Source: Allobosea sp. BH3
Lineage (GTDB): Bacteria > Pseudomonadota > Alphaproteobacteria > Rhizobiales > Beijerinckiaceae
Assembly (NCBI RefSeq): GCF_025499465.1
Contig: NZ_JAIMCA010000005.1
Span: 124,001 to 188,000, forward strand
Length of the DNA stretch: 64,000 nt
Direction of reading: 5' to 3'
Shown here: positions 1-9,320 of the stretch, one piece after another
Layout of the letters: every line of letters starts with the position of its first letter
Numbering within the stretch: position 1 is the stretch's first letter
Translations under genes and position numbers: made by a program
The notes under the pieces: generated by a model
Databases searched by the model: none
What the model was told of the DNA's origin: nothing
What the model saw: only the letters and a program-made list of their open reading frames with translations

Positions 1-1
1 G

Positions 2-1378
2 ACTTATCGCGAGGGCGGCGAGCTCCGCGCCGTCACGCTGGCTGCCGATGCCGAGCCGGCCCTGCTGACGGCTTCCGGCACGGCGGCTGCGCCGCCGGCC
101 GCGGTGCGGATTCCGGTGCCGGCCGAGGGCGCCGATCTGACGCTCTGGGCGGCGCTGGCTTTCGCCTTTGCCGGCGGGTTGATCCTCAATCTCATGCCCT
201 GCGTGCTGCCGGTTTTGTTCATCAAGGCGCTCGGCTTCGCCCAGATCGCCCATGTCAGCCGCAGCGAGGCGCGCGAGCAGGGCCTGCTCTTCCTCTGCGG
301 TGTGCTCGCCACCTTCATGCTGCTCGCCGGCGCGGTGATCGGGCTCGGCGCGCTCGGCAGCCAGGTCGGCTGGGGCTTCCAGCTCCAGTCGCCGCCGCTC
401 GTCATCGCGCTTGCCGTGGTGATGGTGCTGATCGGCCTGAACCTGATCGGCGCCTTCGAGATCGGTGGCTCGGCCGCAGGCCTCGGCGACGGGCTTGCCA
501 GCCGGGGCGGCCGCCTCGGCACCTTTATGACCGGCGCGCTCGCGGTCGTGGTGGCGACGCCCTGCACTGCGCCCTTCATGGGTGCCGCGATGGGCTATGC
601 GGTGACGCAGCCGCCCGCTTTGGCGCTCTCCGTCTTCATGGCGCTCGCGCTCGGCTTCGCCTTTCCGGTGGTGGCGCTCTCCTTCGCGCCCGCTTTGCTC
701 AGCTTCCTGCCGAAGCCCGGCCGCTGGATGCTGGTGCTGAAGCAGGCCTTCGCCTTCCCGATGTTCGCCACCGCGATCTGGCTGATCTGGGTCGCATCGG
801 TGCAGACCGGCCCGCAGGGCGTGCTCGCGGCGCTGGTCGCGGTGCTGGCGGCGGGCTTCGTCGTCTGGCTCGTCGGCGTCACGCGCGGGACGGTGCCGCG
901 CCGTATCTTCGGCTCGGCGCTGGCGGTGCTCGTCGCGCTCGGCGCCGGCTGGTTCACCGTGCAGAACGCCGTGCCCGGCGCGACGACCGAGGCGCGGGCC
1001 GGCGACGTCGAGGCCTGGTCCCCCGAGCGCGTCGCAGCGCTGCAGGCGCAGGGCAAGCCGGTCTTCGTCAACTTCACTGCGGCCTGGTGCATCACCTGCC
1101 TCGCCAACGAGCGCGTCGCGCTCTCGCGCGAGGAGGTGAAGCAGAACTTCGCGAAGCTCGGCGTCGTCTATCTCAAGGCCGACTGGACGAACCGCGATTC
1201 CCGCATCGCCAAGGCGCTGGCCGAGCAGGGCCGCGCCGGCGTGCCGCTCTACCTGTTCTATCCGGGCCGCAAGGACGGGCAGGCCGAGATCCTGCCGCAG
1301 CTCCTGACGACCGACACCGTGATCGCGGCCGCCACCCGCGCGGCCGGCCGCGAAAAGACCGCGACCGCTCAGCCGTAG
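2..1378 (+). CDS. DsbD-family thiol:disulfide interchange protein, 5' end outside window
   Basis: The reading frame is already open at base 2, so the N-terminus lies upstream; 458 residues are visible. The part seen has several hydrophobic segments with the paired motifs MPCVLPVL and ATPCTAPFMG, typical of the DsbD/CcdA membrane domain that passes electrons from cytoplasmic thioredoxin across the inner membrane. A C-terminal thioredoxin-like domain with the redox motif WCITC (about nt 1085-1099) would act in the periplasm. The residues before the first membrane segment are Ala/Pro-rich, probably the linker from the N-terminal periplasmic domain. The next gene, a secreted redoxin, starts 21 bases downstream and is a plausible partner. 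Confident on family, not on the client proteins. Confidence 0.9.
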   Translation, partial: TYREGGELRAVTLAADAEPALLTASGTAAAPPAAVRIPVPAEGADLTLWAALAFAFAGGLILNLMPCVLPVLFIKALGFAQIAHVSRSEAREQGLLFLCGVLATFMLLAGAVIGLGALGSQVGWGFQLQSPPLVIALAVVMVLIGLNLIGAFEIGGSAAGLGDGLASRGGRLGTFMTGALAVVVATPCTAPFMGAAMGYAVTQPPALALSVFMALALGFAFPVVALSFAPALLSFLPKPGRWMLVLKQAFAFPMFATAIWLIWVASVQTGPQGVLAALVAVLAAGFVVWLVGVTRGTVPRRIFGSALAVLVALGAGWFTVQNAVPGATTEARAGDVEAWSPERVAALQAQGKPVFVNFTAAWCITCLANERVALSREEVKQNFAKLGVVYLKADWTNRDSRIAKALAEQGRAGVPLYLFYPGRKDGQAEILPQLLTTDTVIAAATRAAGREKTATAQP

Positions 1379-1399
1379 ATTTCAACCAGGGAGACAGAC

Positions 1400-2032
1400 A
1401 TGAAGCTGACCAGACAGGGTTTCATTGCCGGCCTCGCTCTTGCCGGGCTTTCTTTGACCGCCGGCGCGGCGCTGGCCGACGGCCCGCGCGTCGGCGCACC
1501 CGCCCCGGCCTTCCAGGCGGTGGATGCCGACGGCAAGACCCGCAACCTCTCCGAATTCGCCGGCAAGACCGTGATCCTCGAATGGACGAATCACGACTGC
1601 CCCTATGTCCGCAAGCACTACAACAGCGCCACCATGCAGACGCTGCAGAAGGACATGGCCAAGGAGGGAATCGTCTGGCTCTCGGTCATCTCCTCGCCCG
1701 TGGGCGAGCAGGGGCATGTCGAGGGGGCGAAGGCCAAGGAGCTCTCGGCGCAGCGTAATGCGGCGCCGGCCGGCATCCTGCTCGATCCGAAGAGCGGCAT
1801 GGCGCGCGCCTATGCCGCCCAGACCACGCCGCACATGTACATCATCGATCCCAAGGGCACGCTCGCCTATATGGGCGCGATCGACGACAAGCCCTCCGCC
1901 TCGGCTTCGAGCCTCACCGGTGCCAAGAGCTATGTCCGTCAAGCGGTGGCCGAGCTCAAGGCCGGCAAGTCGGTCTCCGAGGCGAGCACCAAGGCCTATG
2001 GCTGCGTGGTGAAATACGCTCCGGTGAGCTGA
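1400..2032 (+). CDS. Exported thioredoxin-fold redoxin (AhpC/TSA-like)
   Basis: 210 residues. An N-terminal signal peptide (about residues 1-26, ending in ALADG) is followed by a redoxin domain. The motif NHDCPYVRKHY places a single peroxidatic-type Cys at about residue 67, and a second Cys lies near the C-terminus (about residue 202, YGCVVKY). No CxxC is present, so it is more peroxiredoxin-like than TlpA/DsbE-like. Start ATG at 1400 follows a GGGAGA Shine-Dalgarno. It sits 21 bases after the DsbD-type gene, which suggests co-transcription and that DsbD may reduce it in the periplasm; that link is inferred. A terminator hairpin follows. Confidence 0.85.
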   Translation: MKLTRQGFIAGLALAGLSLTAGAALADGPRVGAPAPAFQAVDADGKTRNLSEFAGKTVILEWTNHDCPYVRKHYNSATMQTLQKDMAKEGIVWLSVISSPVGEQGHVEGAKAKELSAQRNAAPAGILLDPKSGMARAYAAQTTPHMYIIDPKGTLAYMGAIDDKPSASASSLTGAKSYVRQAVAELKAGKSVSEASTKAYGCVVKYAPVS

Positions 2033-2070
2033 TACGCCGCGCCGCGAAACTCCAGGCACAGAACACAAAA

Positions 2071-2104
2071 AAGGGCCGCGGCGATGCGGCCCTTCTTCGT
2101 TTGT
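2071..2104. terminator. Bidirectional hairpin terminator between converging genes
   Basis: A perfect 9-bp stem (2071-2079 with 2086-2094, loop of six) is flanked by an A-run on the left and CTTCTTCGTTTG on the right. It lies between the redoxin gene (plus) and the LpoA-like gene (minus), so it can serve both strands. Confidence 0.8.
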
Positions 2105-2123
2105 CGATAGCTGACAGGCCCGA

Positions 2124-3272
2124 TCAGCGCGTCCCGAAATCGCGGGGCGCGGCGTTGATCGTGACGATCTGGCCGTTGCGGAGCTCGAGCACTGCGAGCC
2201 CGCGCTCGACCTGCCCGTCCGCCCGGAAGCGGAAGACGCCATCCGCGCCGGCGAATCCTGACCCGTTGGTCAGCACGGCTTCCGAGAAGCGCTGGGACCC
2301 TTGCGTCCGCGCCAGCGCCGCGGACAGCGAGACGGCGTCATAGGCCAGCGTCGCGGTGCGCGTCGGCGCGCTGTTGAAGCGCTGCTGGTAGCGGCCGGCG
2401 AAGGCGTTGAAGCCGGCGGTATCGGGCGATGCGAACCAGCCGCCCTGGATCGCCTGCACGCGGGCGATGCTCGCATCGTTCCAGACGCCGGTGCCGAGCG
2501 GCTTCACGCGCTCGGGGTTGAAGCCGGCCTCCTGCAGTGCCTGTCCGAGCGCCGGCATGGCGTCGGCTGCCGCCGGCACGAAGAGCGCATCCGCCTGCTG
2601 CAGCGAGGGCATCAGCCGCCCGACCGCCGCGCGCATCGCGGCGGGGTCGGAGCCGAAGCGCTCGATCGCCGCGACGCGGACGCCGCGGCTGGCGACAGCC
2701 TGCTGGAACGCGGCCTCGACCACCTTGCCATAGGCGGTGTCCGGCACCAGCGCGGCGAAGGACTTCCGGCCCTGCTGGGCGGCGTAGGCGATGACGCGGT
2801 TGACGTCGTTCTCGGGCGGGAAGGAGAGCAGGTAGACGCCGCGCGAGGCGACGTTGGAATCGCTGGAGAAGGCGATGACCGGTCGGTTGGCGCCGCGTGC
2901 CACCTGCCCGGCCGCCTGCACGGCCGGCGCGAAGAGCGGGCCGATGATGAGCTCGGCCCCTTCTGAAATCGCTTCCTGCGCCGCCGCGCGCGCACCATCC
3001 GGCGTGCCGCGATCGTCCTTGAGCAGCAGCGTCAGATCGGCATTGGGGAATTCCGTCAGCGCCAGCTCCGCCGCATTGCGCAGCGACTGGCCGACGACAC
3101 CGCCTTGTCCTTCCGCGGTGAGCGGCAGGATGAGGCCGACCTTCACCTTGCCCGTGCCGATGGTCGTGCCGGTCGGAGCGGCGGGGCCGCCCGAATCGAA
3201 GCCGGGCAGGCCCGAAGTGCCGCCGCCGCAGGCGGCCAGCACAAGCGATAAAGCGACTGCGAGGGCGCGCAT
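2124..3272 (-). CDS. LpoA-like lipoprotein, penicillin-binding protein activator family
   Basis: 382 residues from the ATG at 3272. This start gives a clean lipoprotein signal (MRALAVALSLVLAAC, lipobox LAAC, Cys 15), whereas the frame extending to 3410 adds Arg-rich sequence without a signal. The mature part is a type I periplasmic-binding fold (VGLILPLT, LLLKDDRGTPDGA, LIIGPLFAPA), as in LpoA/Leu-Ile-Val-binding-like proteins. In alphaproteobacteria this family sits beside rsmI and yraN, as here (divergent). LpoA in enterobacteria activates PBP1A; whether this homologue does so is inference, and a solute-binding role is the alternative. Confidence 0.82.
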   Translation of the reverse strand: MRALAVALSLVLAACGGGTSGLPGFDSGGPAAPTGTTIGTGKVKVGLILPLTAEGQGGVVGQSLRNAAELALTEFPNADLTLLLKDDRGTPDGARAAAQEAISEGAELIIGPLFAPAVQAAGQVARGANRPVIAFSSDSNVASRGVYLLSFPPENDVNRVIAYAAQQGRKSFAALVPDTAYGKVVEAAFQQAVASRGVRVAAIERFGSDPAAMRAAVGRLMPSLQQADALFVPAAADAMPALGQALQEAGFNPERVKPLGTGVWNDASIARVQAIQGGWFASPDTAGFNAFAGRYQQRFNSAPTRTATLAYDAVSLSAALARTQGSQRFSEAVLTNGSGFAGADGVFRFRADGQVERGLAVLELRNGQIVTINAAPRDFGTR

Positions 3273-3487
3273 GCCCGAGCGCAGGACCGGTACGGAATGC
3301 CGATGATGCAACACGGGCGATCTCCAATCGTGGCCGGTCCGGCGGAAGCCCGCCCGGCGATGCAGTCCCCCCGTGGGACTTTTCGTGCCAGTGCGGAATC
3401 CTATTTTCAAGTTGTTAACTATGGGTTGCGCGCCAGAGACGCAGCCCCGCCATGGCGCGGCCGGCGCTGCTATGGCAGCGTGCCGCC

Positions 3488-4396
3488 ATGGCCAGCGACG
3501 CGATCTCCCGCCCCCCGAGCTACACCGCCTTCGGCCTCAGGGCCGAGGCCGAGCCGCTTTCGCCGGGGCTGCACATCGTCGCGACGCCGATCGGCAATTT
3601 GCGCGACATCTCCTTCCGCGCGCTGGCGACGCTGGCCGCAGCGGACGCGATCCTGGCCGAGGACACTCGCACCTCGAAGACGCTGCTCGCGCATTACGGC
3701 ATCGCGACCCCGCTCCTGCCCTATCACGAGCACAACGCCGCGCAGATGCGGCCCAAGGTGCTGGCGAAGCTGCGCGAGGGCGGCAAGCTTGCCCTGATCT
3801 CCGACGCCGGCACGCCGCTGGTCTCCGATCCCGGCTACAAGCTCGTCGCCGAACTCGTCGCCGAGGGGTTGCCGGTCACCGGCATTCCGGGTCCCTCCGC
3901 TGTGCTGGCGGCGCTGGTCCTGGCTGGGCTGCCGACCGACCGCTTCTTCTTCGAGGGCTTTCTGCCGCCGAAATCGGGAGGGCGTCGCACGAGGCTGACC
4001 GAACTCGCCGCCATTCCGGGCACGCTGGTCTTCTTCGAATCGCCGCGGCGCCTTGCGGAGATGCTGACTGACGCCGCTGCCGTGCTGGGCGCCAGACCGG
4101 GCGCCGTCGCGCGCGAGCTCACCAAGTTCTACGAGACGGTCCGGCGCGGCACGCTTCCCGAACTGGCCGCCCATTACGGGAGCGCGGAAGAGGCGCGTGG
4201 CGAGATCGTCGTGATCATCGGCCCGCCGGGAGCGACCGATCTCGTCCCGACCGACGACGCGATCGACGAGCGGCTGCGTGCCGCGCTGACCAAGGTCTCG
4301 CTCAAGGAGGCGGTCGCGCAGGTCGCGGCCGAGACCGGCCAGCCGCGCCGCAAGGTCTATGCCCGCGCCCTCGAACTGACCCGCGACGATCCGTGA
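3488..4396 (+). CDS. rsmI: 16S rRNA (cytidine(1402)-2'-O)-methyltransferase
   Basis: SAM-dependent tetrapyrrole-methylase-fold enzyme that 2'-O-methylates C1402 in the ribosomal P site. Family motifs are clear: VATPIGNLRDIS, EDTRTSKTLL, PYHEHN, LISDAGTPLVSDPG, GIPGPSA and FFESPRR. The ATG at 3488 gives 302 residues and places VATPIGNL about 28 residues in, as usual for the family; an in-frame ATG at 3452 would add 12 residues and cannot be excluded, since neither has a convincing Shine-Dalgarno. The stop overlaps the GTG of yraN (GTGA at 4393-4396), so the two are translationally coupled. Confidence 0.95.
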   Translation: MASDAISRPPSYTAFGLRAEAEPLSPGLHIVATPIGNLRDISFRALATLAAADAILAEDTRTSKTLLAHYGIATPLLPYHEHNAAQMRPKVLAKLREGGKLALISDAGTPLVSDPGYKLVAELVAEGLPVTGIPGPSAVLAALVLAGLPTDRFFFEGFLPPKSGGRRTRLTELAAIPGTLVFFESPRRLAEMLTDAAAVLGARPGAVARELTKFYETVRRGTLPELAAHYGSAEEARGEIVVIIGPPGATDLVPTDDAIDERLRAALTKVSLKEAVAQVAAETGQPRRKVYARALELTRDDP

Positions 4397-4788
4397 GCGG
4401 AACGGAGGCCGGCTCCGACAGGCGCAGCCGCAGGGCGCGCCGCTCCGGCCTGACCGGCCGCCGCGCCGAATGGCTCGCCATCCTCTGGCTGAGCGCGAAG
4501 GGCTACCGGCTGCTGGATCGGCGCTTCGGCGGCAAGGGCGGCGAGATCGACCTGGTCATGAAGCGCGGCCGCACCGTCGCCTTCGTCGAGGTCAAGGCGC
4601 GGGGCCGGCTCGACGAGGCGCTTCTCGCCATCACGCCGGAAAAGCAGCGCCTGGTCGAGCGGCGCATCCGGCACTGGCTCTCCCGCAATCCCTGGGCGAA
4701 CGGCCATTTTCTGCGGGCCGATGCGGTGTTCCTCGCGCCTTGGCGGCGGCCGCGCCATGTGCCGGCCGCCTTCGCGCTCGTCCTGTGA
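4393..4788 (+). CDS. YraN/UPF0102 family nuclease-fold protein
   Basis: 131 residues. The conserved core GGEIDLVMKRGRTVAFVEVKAR is the Glu-Ile-Asp...Glu-Val-Lys signature of the restriction-endonuclease-like fold of UPF0102. The N-terminus is very Arg-rich (SDRRSRRARRSG), consistent with nucleic acid binding. GTG start at 4393 overlaps the rsmI stop. Biochemical role of the family is not settled; co-occurrence with rsmI is conserved across many proteobacteria. Confidence 0.9.
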   Translation: MSGTEAGSDRRSRRARRSGLTGRRAEWLAILWLSAKGYRLLDRRFGGKGGEIDLVMKRGRTVAFVEVKARGRLDEALLAITPEKQRLVERRIRHWLSRNPWANGHFLRADAVFLAPWRRPRHVPAAFALVL

Positions 4789-4859
4789 CGCAGGCGTTGC
4801 CCCTTGCCGGAACCGGCCTCGTGGTCCGATAAGAGCCGCCTGCAACAGGGAAGCCTGCC

Positions 4860-5798
4860 ATGACCCTCTCCGTCGCCATCCAGATGGACCCGATCGAGCG
4901 CATCCGGATCGCCGGGGATACCGGCTTCGCCCTGATGCTGGAGGCGCAGGCGCGCGGCCATTCGCTCTTCACCTACACCCCCGACAAGCTCTCGATGCGC
5001 GACGGCAAGGTCACGGCGCCGATCCGCCCCGTCACGGTGCGCGACGCCGAGGGCGACCATTTCACGGCCGGCACCGAGGAGACGGTCGATCTCTCGACGC
5101 TGGACGTCATCCTGCTGCGCCAGGACCCGCCCTTCGACATGGCCTATGTCACCACCACGCATATGCTGGAGCGCATCCATCCGAAGACGCTGGTGGTCAA
5201 CGATCCGGCCCATGTCCGCAACGCGCCCGAGAAGATCTTCGTCACCCATTTCCCGGAGCTGATGCCGCCGACGCTGATCACCCGCGACAAGGCCGAGATC
5301 GAGGCCTTCCGCGATGAATTCGGCGAGATCGTCATGAAGCCGCTCTACGGCCATGGCGGCGCGACCGTTTTCAAGACCAGCAGGACCGATCCGAATTTCG
5401 GCTCGCTCTTCGATCTCTTCAGCAACCTCTTCCGCGAGCCCTGGGTGGTTCAGGGCTTCATCAAGGAGGTCTCGGAAGGGGACAAGCGTATCATCCTGAT
5501 CGACGGCAAGGCGGCGGGCGCGGTCAACCGCGTGCCGGCGGTGGGCGACCTGCGCGCCAACATGGTGCGCGGCGGTGCGGCCCGGCCGACCGACCTGTCG
5601 AAGAAGGAGCTCGAGATCTGCGAGGCGATCGGGCCGGCGCTGCGCGAGCGCGGCCTGCTGCTCGTCGGCATCGATGTGATCCACGGCAAGCTCACCGAGA
5701 TCAACGTCACGGCGCCGACCGGCGTGCGCGCCATCAAGAAGCTTGGCGGCCCGGACCTCGCAGCGCAGCTTTGGGACGTGATCGAGGCCAAGCGCTGA
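4860..5798 (+). CDS. gshB: Glutathione synthetase
   Basis: 312 residues, the normal GshB length. ATP-grasp ligase joining gamma-glutamylcysteine and glycine. Motifs: IQMDPIE at the N-terminus, [11 protein letters not shown], the [13 protein letters not shown] segment, MKPLYGHGG (ATP-grasp loop), [13 protein letters not shown] and [10 protein letters not shown] near the C-terminus. Shine-Dalgarno AGGGAAG lies eight bases before the ATG. It follows yraN by 71 bases and probably belongs to the same transcript as rsmI-yraN, a common alphaproteobacterial order. Confidence 0.97.
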   Translation: MTLSVAIQMDPIERIRIAGDTGFALMLEAQARGHSLFTYTPDKLSMRDGKVTAPIRPVTVRDAEGDHFTAGTEETVDLSTLDVILLRQDPPFDMAYVTTTHMLERIHPKTLVVNDPAHVRNAPEKIFVTHFPELMPPTLITRDKAEIEAFRDEFGEIVMKPLYGHGGATVFKTSRTDPNFGSLFDLFSNLFREPWVVQGFIKEVSEGDKRIILIDGKAAGAVNRVPAVGDLRANMVRGGAARPTDLSKKELEICEAIGPALRERGLLLVGIDVIHGKLTEINVTAPTGVRAIKKLGGPDLAAQLWDVIEAKR

Positions 5799-5825
5799 GC
5801 CGCCGGCTTCGCTCGCAATGACGTG

Positions 5826-6608
5826 TCAGGCGGCCTTGCCGCTGCCGTTCAGGGCGTTCGTCTCGTCCCAGCCATAGCGCAATGTCTCGAAGCGCATCGT
5901 CAGCGCGTCGAGCAGCAGCAGTTTGCCGACCAGCGGCTCGCCGAAGCCGGTGATGGCACGCACCACCTCCAGCGCCATCAGCGAGCCGATGATGCCCGGC
6001 AGCGCGCCCAGCACGCCGGCCTCGGCGCAGGTGGGGATCGTTCCGGGCGGTGGCGCTTCGGGAAAGAGGCAGCGCCAGGTCGGGTTCGGCAACCCGTCCG
6101 GCCCGGACTCATGCGCCCGCACGGTCGTCAGCGACCCGTCGAAGCGCCCGAGCGCGCCCATCACCACCGGCCTGTGCTCATGGAAGCAGGCGTCGGATAC
6201 GGCGTATCGCGTCGCGAAATTGTCGGAGCCCTCGGCGACCACGTCGTAGAAGGCGATCAGCGCGCGGGCATTATGCGGGTCGATGCGGGTGACATGCTCC
6301 TCGACCACGACATCAGGGTTGAGGTTGCGCACGAAGCGGGCCGCCACCACCGCCTTGTGGGCGCCGATATCGTCGGTCGTGAAGATGGTCTGGCGCTGCA
6401 GGTTCGAGAGCGAGACGATATCGTCGTCGACGATGCCGATCTTCCCGACGCCGGCCGCCGCCAGATACTGGATCAGCGGCGCGCCGAGCCCCCCGGCGCC
6501 CACCACGAGCACCCGTGCATTCTTGAGCCGTTGCTGGCCAGGCCCGCCGATCTCGGGCAGGACGATGTGGCGCGCATAGCGCTCGATCTCGTCGTCGCTG
6601 AGTATCAT
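5826..6608 (-). CDS. MoeB/ThiF/HesA-family adenylyltransferase
   Basis: 260 residues from the ATG at 6608 (MILSDDEIERYARHIVLPEIGG, the standard MoeB/ThiF N-terminus); the open frame to 6704 is Arg-rich and unlikely. Nucleotide-binding GAGGLG, the DDDIVSLSNLQRQ segment and the TCAEAGVLG loop with the candidate catalytic Cys are present. It would adenylate the C-terminal Gly of a sulfur carrier (MoaD or ThiS type). Oddity: the two CxxC pairs that bind zinc in E. coli MoeB are not seen (PTWRC instead of PCYRC, and no Cys at the C-terminus). Convergent with gshB, 27 bases apart. Confidence 0.88.
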   Translation of the reverse strand: MILSDDEIERYARHIVLPEIGGPGQQRLKNARVLVVGAGGLGAPLIQYLAAAGVGKIGIVDDDIVSLSNLQRQTIFTTDDIGAHKAVVAARFVRNLNPDVVVEEHVTRIDPHNARALIAFYDVVAEGSDNFATRYAVSDACFHEHRPVVMGALGRFDGSLTTVRAHESGPDGLPNPTWRCLFPEAPPPGTIPTCAEAGVLGALPGIIGSLMALEVVRAITGFGEPLVGKLLLLDALTMRFETLRYGWDETNALNGSGKAA

Positions 6609-6763
6609 GCGCAAAGCGTTAGGCCGATTGCGCCGCCGGGGCAATTGGCCTTGCGGCCGGGTCGCGGGTGACCTTCGGCCAGCTTGGCCGCGTCGCCGAG
6701 CCATGGCATCGTGGTGTCACGAGGTCCGGACAGCGGCGCCCGGCATCAGAGGGGATCGGTTCG

Positions 6764-7765
6764 ATGCGTATGGGTTCTTTCGCGGCGGCGCTTGCCGGTG
6801 TGGCGCTTTCGGCAATGGCGGCGCTGGCGCAGCAGCCGATCAAGCCGGCGGTCGTCTACGACAAGGGCGGCAAATTCGACAAATCCTTCAACGAGGGCGT
6901 CTTTATCGGCGCCGACCGCTTCAGGAAGGAGACCGGCGTCGAATTCCGCGATTTCGAGCCGGCCAATGACGCGCAGATCGAGCAGGCGCTGCGGCGCTTC
7001 GCCCGCGACGGCCATTCGCCGATCATCGCGGTAGGATTCTCGCAGGCGACGGCCCTGCAGAAGGTCGCGGCTGAATTTCCTGACCTGAAGTTCACCATCA
7101 TCGACATGGTGGTCGAGCTGCCGAACGTGCAGTCGATCGTCTTCAAGGAGCATGAGGGCTCCTATCTCGTCGGCCTGCTGGGCGCGATGGCCTCGAAGAC
7201 CAACAAGGTCGGCTTCGTCGGCGGCATGGACATTCCGCTGATCCGACGCTTCGCCTGCGGCTATGTGCAGGGGGTGAAGGCGGCGAAACCCGGCGCCGAA
7301 ATCTTCCAGAACATGACCGGCTCGACGCCGGCCGCCTGGTCCGATCCGGTCAAGGGCGGCGAGCTCGCCAAGTCGCAGATCGATCGCGGGGCCGATGTGG
7401 TCTACCACGCCGCCGGCGGCACCGGCATCGGCGTGCTGCGGGCGGCGGCCGATGCCGGCAAGCTCGGCATCGGCGTCGATTCCAACCAGAACGGCCTGCA
7501 CCCCGGCAAGGTGCTGACCTCCATGCTCAAGCGCGTCGACATCGCCGCCTTCAATTCCTTCAAGGCCGCCCGCGATGGCGCCTGGAAGCCGGGCACCTCC
7601 GTGCTCGGCCTGAAGGAGGACGGCATCGACTGGGCGCTCGACGAGCACAACAAGGCGCTCATCACCCCCGAGATGAAGGCCGCCGCCGACAAGGCCAGGG
7701 CCGACATCATTTCGGGCGCGGTCAAGGTCCACGACTACATGTCGGACCAGAAATGCACGATGTGA
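6764..7765 (+). CDS. BMP-family nucleoside-binding protein of an ABC importer
   Basis: 333 residues from the ATG at 6764, preceded by AGAGGGGA; this start exposes a signal peptide ending LAQQ. PnrA/BmpA-like features include VVYDKGGKFDKSFNEG, a KEHEGSYLVG segment, GFVGGMDIPLI and HAAGGTGIGV, the Bmp/Med family pattern for periplasmic purine or general nucleoside binding. First gene of an operon that continues with its ATPase, two permeases and nucleoside catabolic enzymes, which strongly supports nucleosides as cargo. Confidence 0.92.
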   Translation: MRMGSFAAALAGVALSAMAALAQQPIKPAVVYDKGGKFDKSFNEGVFIGADRFRKETGVEFRDFEPANDAQIEQALRRFARDGHSPIIAVGFSQATALQKVAAEFPDLKFTIIDMVVELPNVQSIVFKEHEGSYLVGLLGAMASKTNKVGFVGGMDIPLIRRFACGYVQGVKAAKPGAEIFQNMTGSTPAAWSDPVKGGELAKSQIDRGADVVYHAAGGTGIGVLRAAADAGKLGIGVDSNQNGLHPGKVLTSMLKRVDIAAFNSFKAARDGAWKPGTSVLGLKEDGIDWALDEHNKALITPEMKAAADKARADIISGAVKVHDYMSDQKCTM

Positions 7766-7781
7766 GGAGCGGATAGCGCCC

Positions 7782-9320
7782 TTGGCGTCCCAGGCCCCGC
7801 CACCCGCCATCGAACTCGTCGGCATCTCGAAGCGCTTCGGAGCGGTCGCGGCCAACCGGGACGTCTCGCTTGTCGTCGCGCGCGGTTCGATCCACGGCAT
7901 CGTTGGCGAGAACGGCGCCGGCAAGTCGACGCTGATGTCGATCCTCTACGGCTTCTACGAGGCCGATTCCGGCGAGATCAGGATCGCGGGCGTGCCGCGC
8001 CGCATCCGTGCCTCGGCCGATGCCATCGCGGCCGGCATCGGCATGGTCCACCAGCATTTCATGCTGGTCGAAACGCTGAGCGTGGCCGAGAACGTGCTGC
8101 TCGGTGCCGAGGGCGGCCCGCGGCTCAAGGGCGGGCTGGCGCAGGTGCGGGCGGGGCTCGCCCGGCTCTCGCGGGATTACGGCCTCGCCATCGACCCTGA
8201 CGCCATCGTCGGCGATCTTTCCGTCGGGCTGCAGCAGCGCGTCGAGATCCTGAAGGCGCTCTATCGCGGCGCCGAGATCCTGATCCTCGACGAGCCGACC
8301 GCGGTGCTGACCCCGGCGGAAGCCGACCAGCTCTTCGCCCTGCTGCGCGCGTTGAAGGCGCAGGGCAAGACGGTGATCCTGATCACCCACAAGCTGCGCG
8401 AGATCATGGACGTTACAGACCGCGTCTCGGTGATGCGGCGCGGCGAGATGGTCGCCCATGTCGCGACGAGCGAGACCTCGCCGCCGGCTCTGGCCGAGGC
8501 GATGGTCGGCCGGCGTGTGCTGCTGCGCGTCGAGAAGCCGCCGCGCGAGCCCGGTCCACCGGTGCTGGAGGCGGTCGGCCTGTCCTGCCGCGACGCGCGC
8601 GGCACCGAGGTTCTTCTCGATGTCAGCCTCACCCTCCATGCCGGTGAGATTGTCGGCGTCGCCGGCGTCGCCGGCAACGGCCAGAGCGAGTTGCTGGAGG
8701 TGCTGGCCGGGCTGATCCAGCCGAGCCGCGGCGTGATCCGCCTCGACGGCCGGATTCTCACTGTTGCGGACCGCCACCCGGCGCGGCTGCGCGAGCGCGG
8801 TCTGATGCACATTCCCGAGGACCGCCAGCGCAGCGGCCTCGTCACGGCCTTCTCCGGTGCCGAGAACGCCATTCTCGGCTACCAGCACGATCCCGTCTTC
8901 GGCATGGGTCCGTTCCTGTCGCCCGCCCGCATCGAGGCCCATGCGCGCGAGGCCTTTGCGGCCTATGACGTGCGCCCGCCCGATCCGGCGCTGAAGACGG
9001 CGAAATTCTCCGGCGGCAATCAGCAGAAGATCGTGCTCGCCCGCGAGATCGAGCGCGAGCCCCGCGTGCTGCTCGTCGGCCAGCCGACGCGCGGCGTCGA
9101 TATCGGCGCGATCGAGTTCATCCATCGCCGGCTGCTGGCGCTGCGCGAGGCCGGGGTCGCGATCCTGCTCGTCTCGGTCGAGCTGGAAGAGGTGATGGCA
9201 CTCTCCGACCGCATCCTCGCCATGTGCGGCGGCCGCATCACCGGCGAGCGCGCGGCGGACGCCGCCGACGAGCGCGATCTCGGCCTGCTGATGGCGGGCG
9301 TCACCGACGAGGCGGCATGA
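7782..9320 (+). CDS. Nucleoside ABC importer ATPase (two ABC domains)
   Basis: 512 residues. First ABC domain: Walker A GENGAGKST, signature LSVGLQQR, Walker B ILILDEPTAVLTP. Second domain: degenerate Walker A (VAGNGQSE), signature FSGGNQQK, and LLVGQPTRGVD in the Walker B region. This one-good, one-degenerate arrangement is typical of RbsA/YufO-type ATPases in sugar and nucleoside importers. Start is a TTG at 7782 with AGGAG at 7765-7769; no better in-frame start is seen nearby. Its stop overlaps the next ATG (ATGA at 9317-9320). Confidence 0.93.
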   Translation: MASQAPPPAIELVGISKRFGAVAANRDVSLVVARGSIHGIVGENGAGKSTLMSILYGFYEADSGEIRIAGVPRRIRASADAIAAGIGMVHQHFMLVETLSVAENVLLGAEGGPRLKGGLAQVRAGLARLSRDYGLAIDPDAIVGDLSVGLQQRVEILKALYRGAEILILDEPTAVLTPAEADQLFALLRALKAQGKTVILITHKLREIMDVTDRVSVMRRGEMVAHVATSETSPPALAEAMVGRRVLLRVEKPPREPGPPVLEAVGLSCRDARGTEVLLDVSLTLHAGEIVGVAGVAGNGQSELLEVLAGLIQPSRGVIRLDGRILTVADRHPARLRERGLMHIPEDRQRSGLVTAFSGAENAILGYQHDPVFGMGPFLSPARIEAHAREAFAAYDVRPPDPALKTAKFSGGNQQKIVLAREIEREPRVLLVGQPTRGVDIGAIEFIHRRLLALREAGVAILLVSVELEEVMALSDRILAMCGGRITGERAADAADERDLGLLMAGVTDEAA

